Part shown: one piece after another, positions 63,930 through 64,000 of the stretch | Layout: every line of letters begins with the position of its first letter | How positions within the stretch are numbered: the first letter of the stretch is position 1 | Origin: Streptomyces sp. JJ38 | GTDB lineage: Bacteria > Actinomycetota > Actinomycetes > Streptomycetales > Streptomycetaceae | Length of the DNA stretch: 64,000 nt | Reading direction: 5' to 3' | Assembly: GCF_019303475.1 (NCBI RefSeq) | Contig: NZ_JABLSI010000009.1 | Coordinates: 47,978-111,977 of the forward strand | The notes under the pieces: generated by a model | The model's database searches: none | Seen by the model: only the letters and a program-made list of their open reading frames with translations | What the model was told of the DNA's origin: nothing | Made by a program: the position numbers and the translations under genes

Positions 63930-64000
63930 GTGGCACCGGGCTCCGACACCTCCGCCCAAGCGGCTGCCCATCCGGCCGCCAGCGCGGCCTCCGGCGCCGC
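63930..64000 (+). CDS. Start of a CDS, probably polyprenol-phosphate mannosyltransferase Ppm1 (partial)
   Basis: A GTG at 63930, with GAAGG upstream, opens a frame of 23 codons to the window edge, Ala/Ser-rich (MAPGSDTSAQAAAHPAAS). This stretch has no diagnostic motif. The assignment to ppm1, which makes polyprenol-phosphate mannose for protein O-mannosylation, is from the Streptomyces gene order and is an inference. Confidence 0.5.
   Translation, partial: MAPGSDTSAQAAAHPAASAASGA

Overview
The window is a very GC-rich actinobacterial chromosome segment with the gene order of a Streptomyces core region: aroCKBQ, efp-nusB, bldD, the pyr cluster, mihF, gmk, rpoZ, coaBC, metK, priA, fmt, rsmB, rpe, then rib, hisEG and an apparent ppm1 start. 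BldD with intact c-di-GMP motifs, many GTG starts, 4-nt ATGA/GTGA overlaps and almost uniformly G/C third codon positions support Streptomyces or a close relative. No tRNA, rRNA, insertion sequence, prophage or CRISPR array was seen.

Region 1 (1-16.8 kb) is housekeeping. The shikimate genes overlap each other. They are followed by a P-loop protein, an M24 peptidase homologue that has lost most metal ligands, efp and nusB. Two perfect hairpins separate nusB from the convergent bldD, whose upstream region carries a BldD-box match. The pyr genes (pyrR, pyrB, pyrC, a PH-like membrane protein, carA, carB, pyrD, pyrF) follow a PyrR-binding RNA that contains the pyrR Shine-Dalgarno sequence.

Region 2 (16.8-32.1 kb) carries mihF, gmk, rpoZ, coaBC, metK, a helicase-motif-less priA, fmt, rsmB, rpe, a SorC-type regulator, a KhtT/KhtU-like K+/H+ antiporter pair and the CBS-containing GuaB1 protein.

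Region 3 (32.2-37.8 kb) looks like a lysine catabolic module: an APC permease, an Lrp regulator, and davA-davB (5-aminovaleramidase and lysine 2-monooxygenase). The permease and davA upstream regions share an exact 12-mer inside clusters of CGCAA half-sites, which suggests one regulon. An MFS transporter and a secreted GH18 chitinase with paired dre-like repeats in its promoter follow on the minus strand.

Region 4 (41.8-48.2 kb) is the FMN-riboswitch-controlled ribD-ribE-ribM-ribBA-ribH operon, then hisE, hisG and a PH-like membrane protein.

Region 5 (48.2-64 kb) is more accessory. It holds an orphan EccA-like AAA+ protein behind a possible attenuator, a uridine kinase-like protein, a Tat-type C39-like protein, an orphan qcrB facing ctaD-ctaF and flanked by two decayed genes (an SDR and a CCG-domain oxidoreductase), a Zn alcohol dehydrogenase, an acyl-CoA dehydrogenase, a second Lrp protein and an amidohydrolase. 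The window ends with a probable structured RNA that has its own promoter and tandem terminator-like hairpins, just before the likely ppm1 start.
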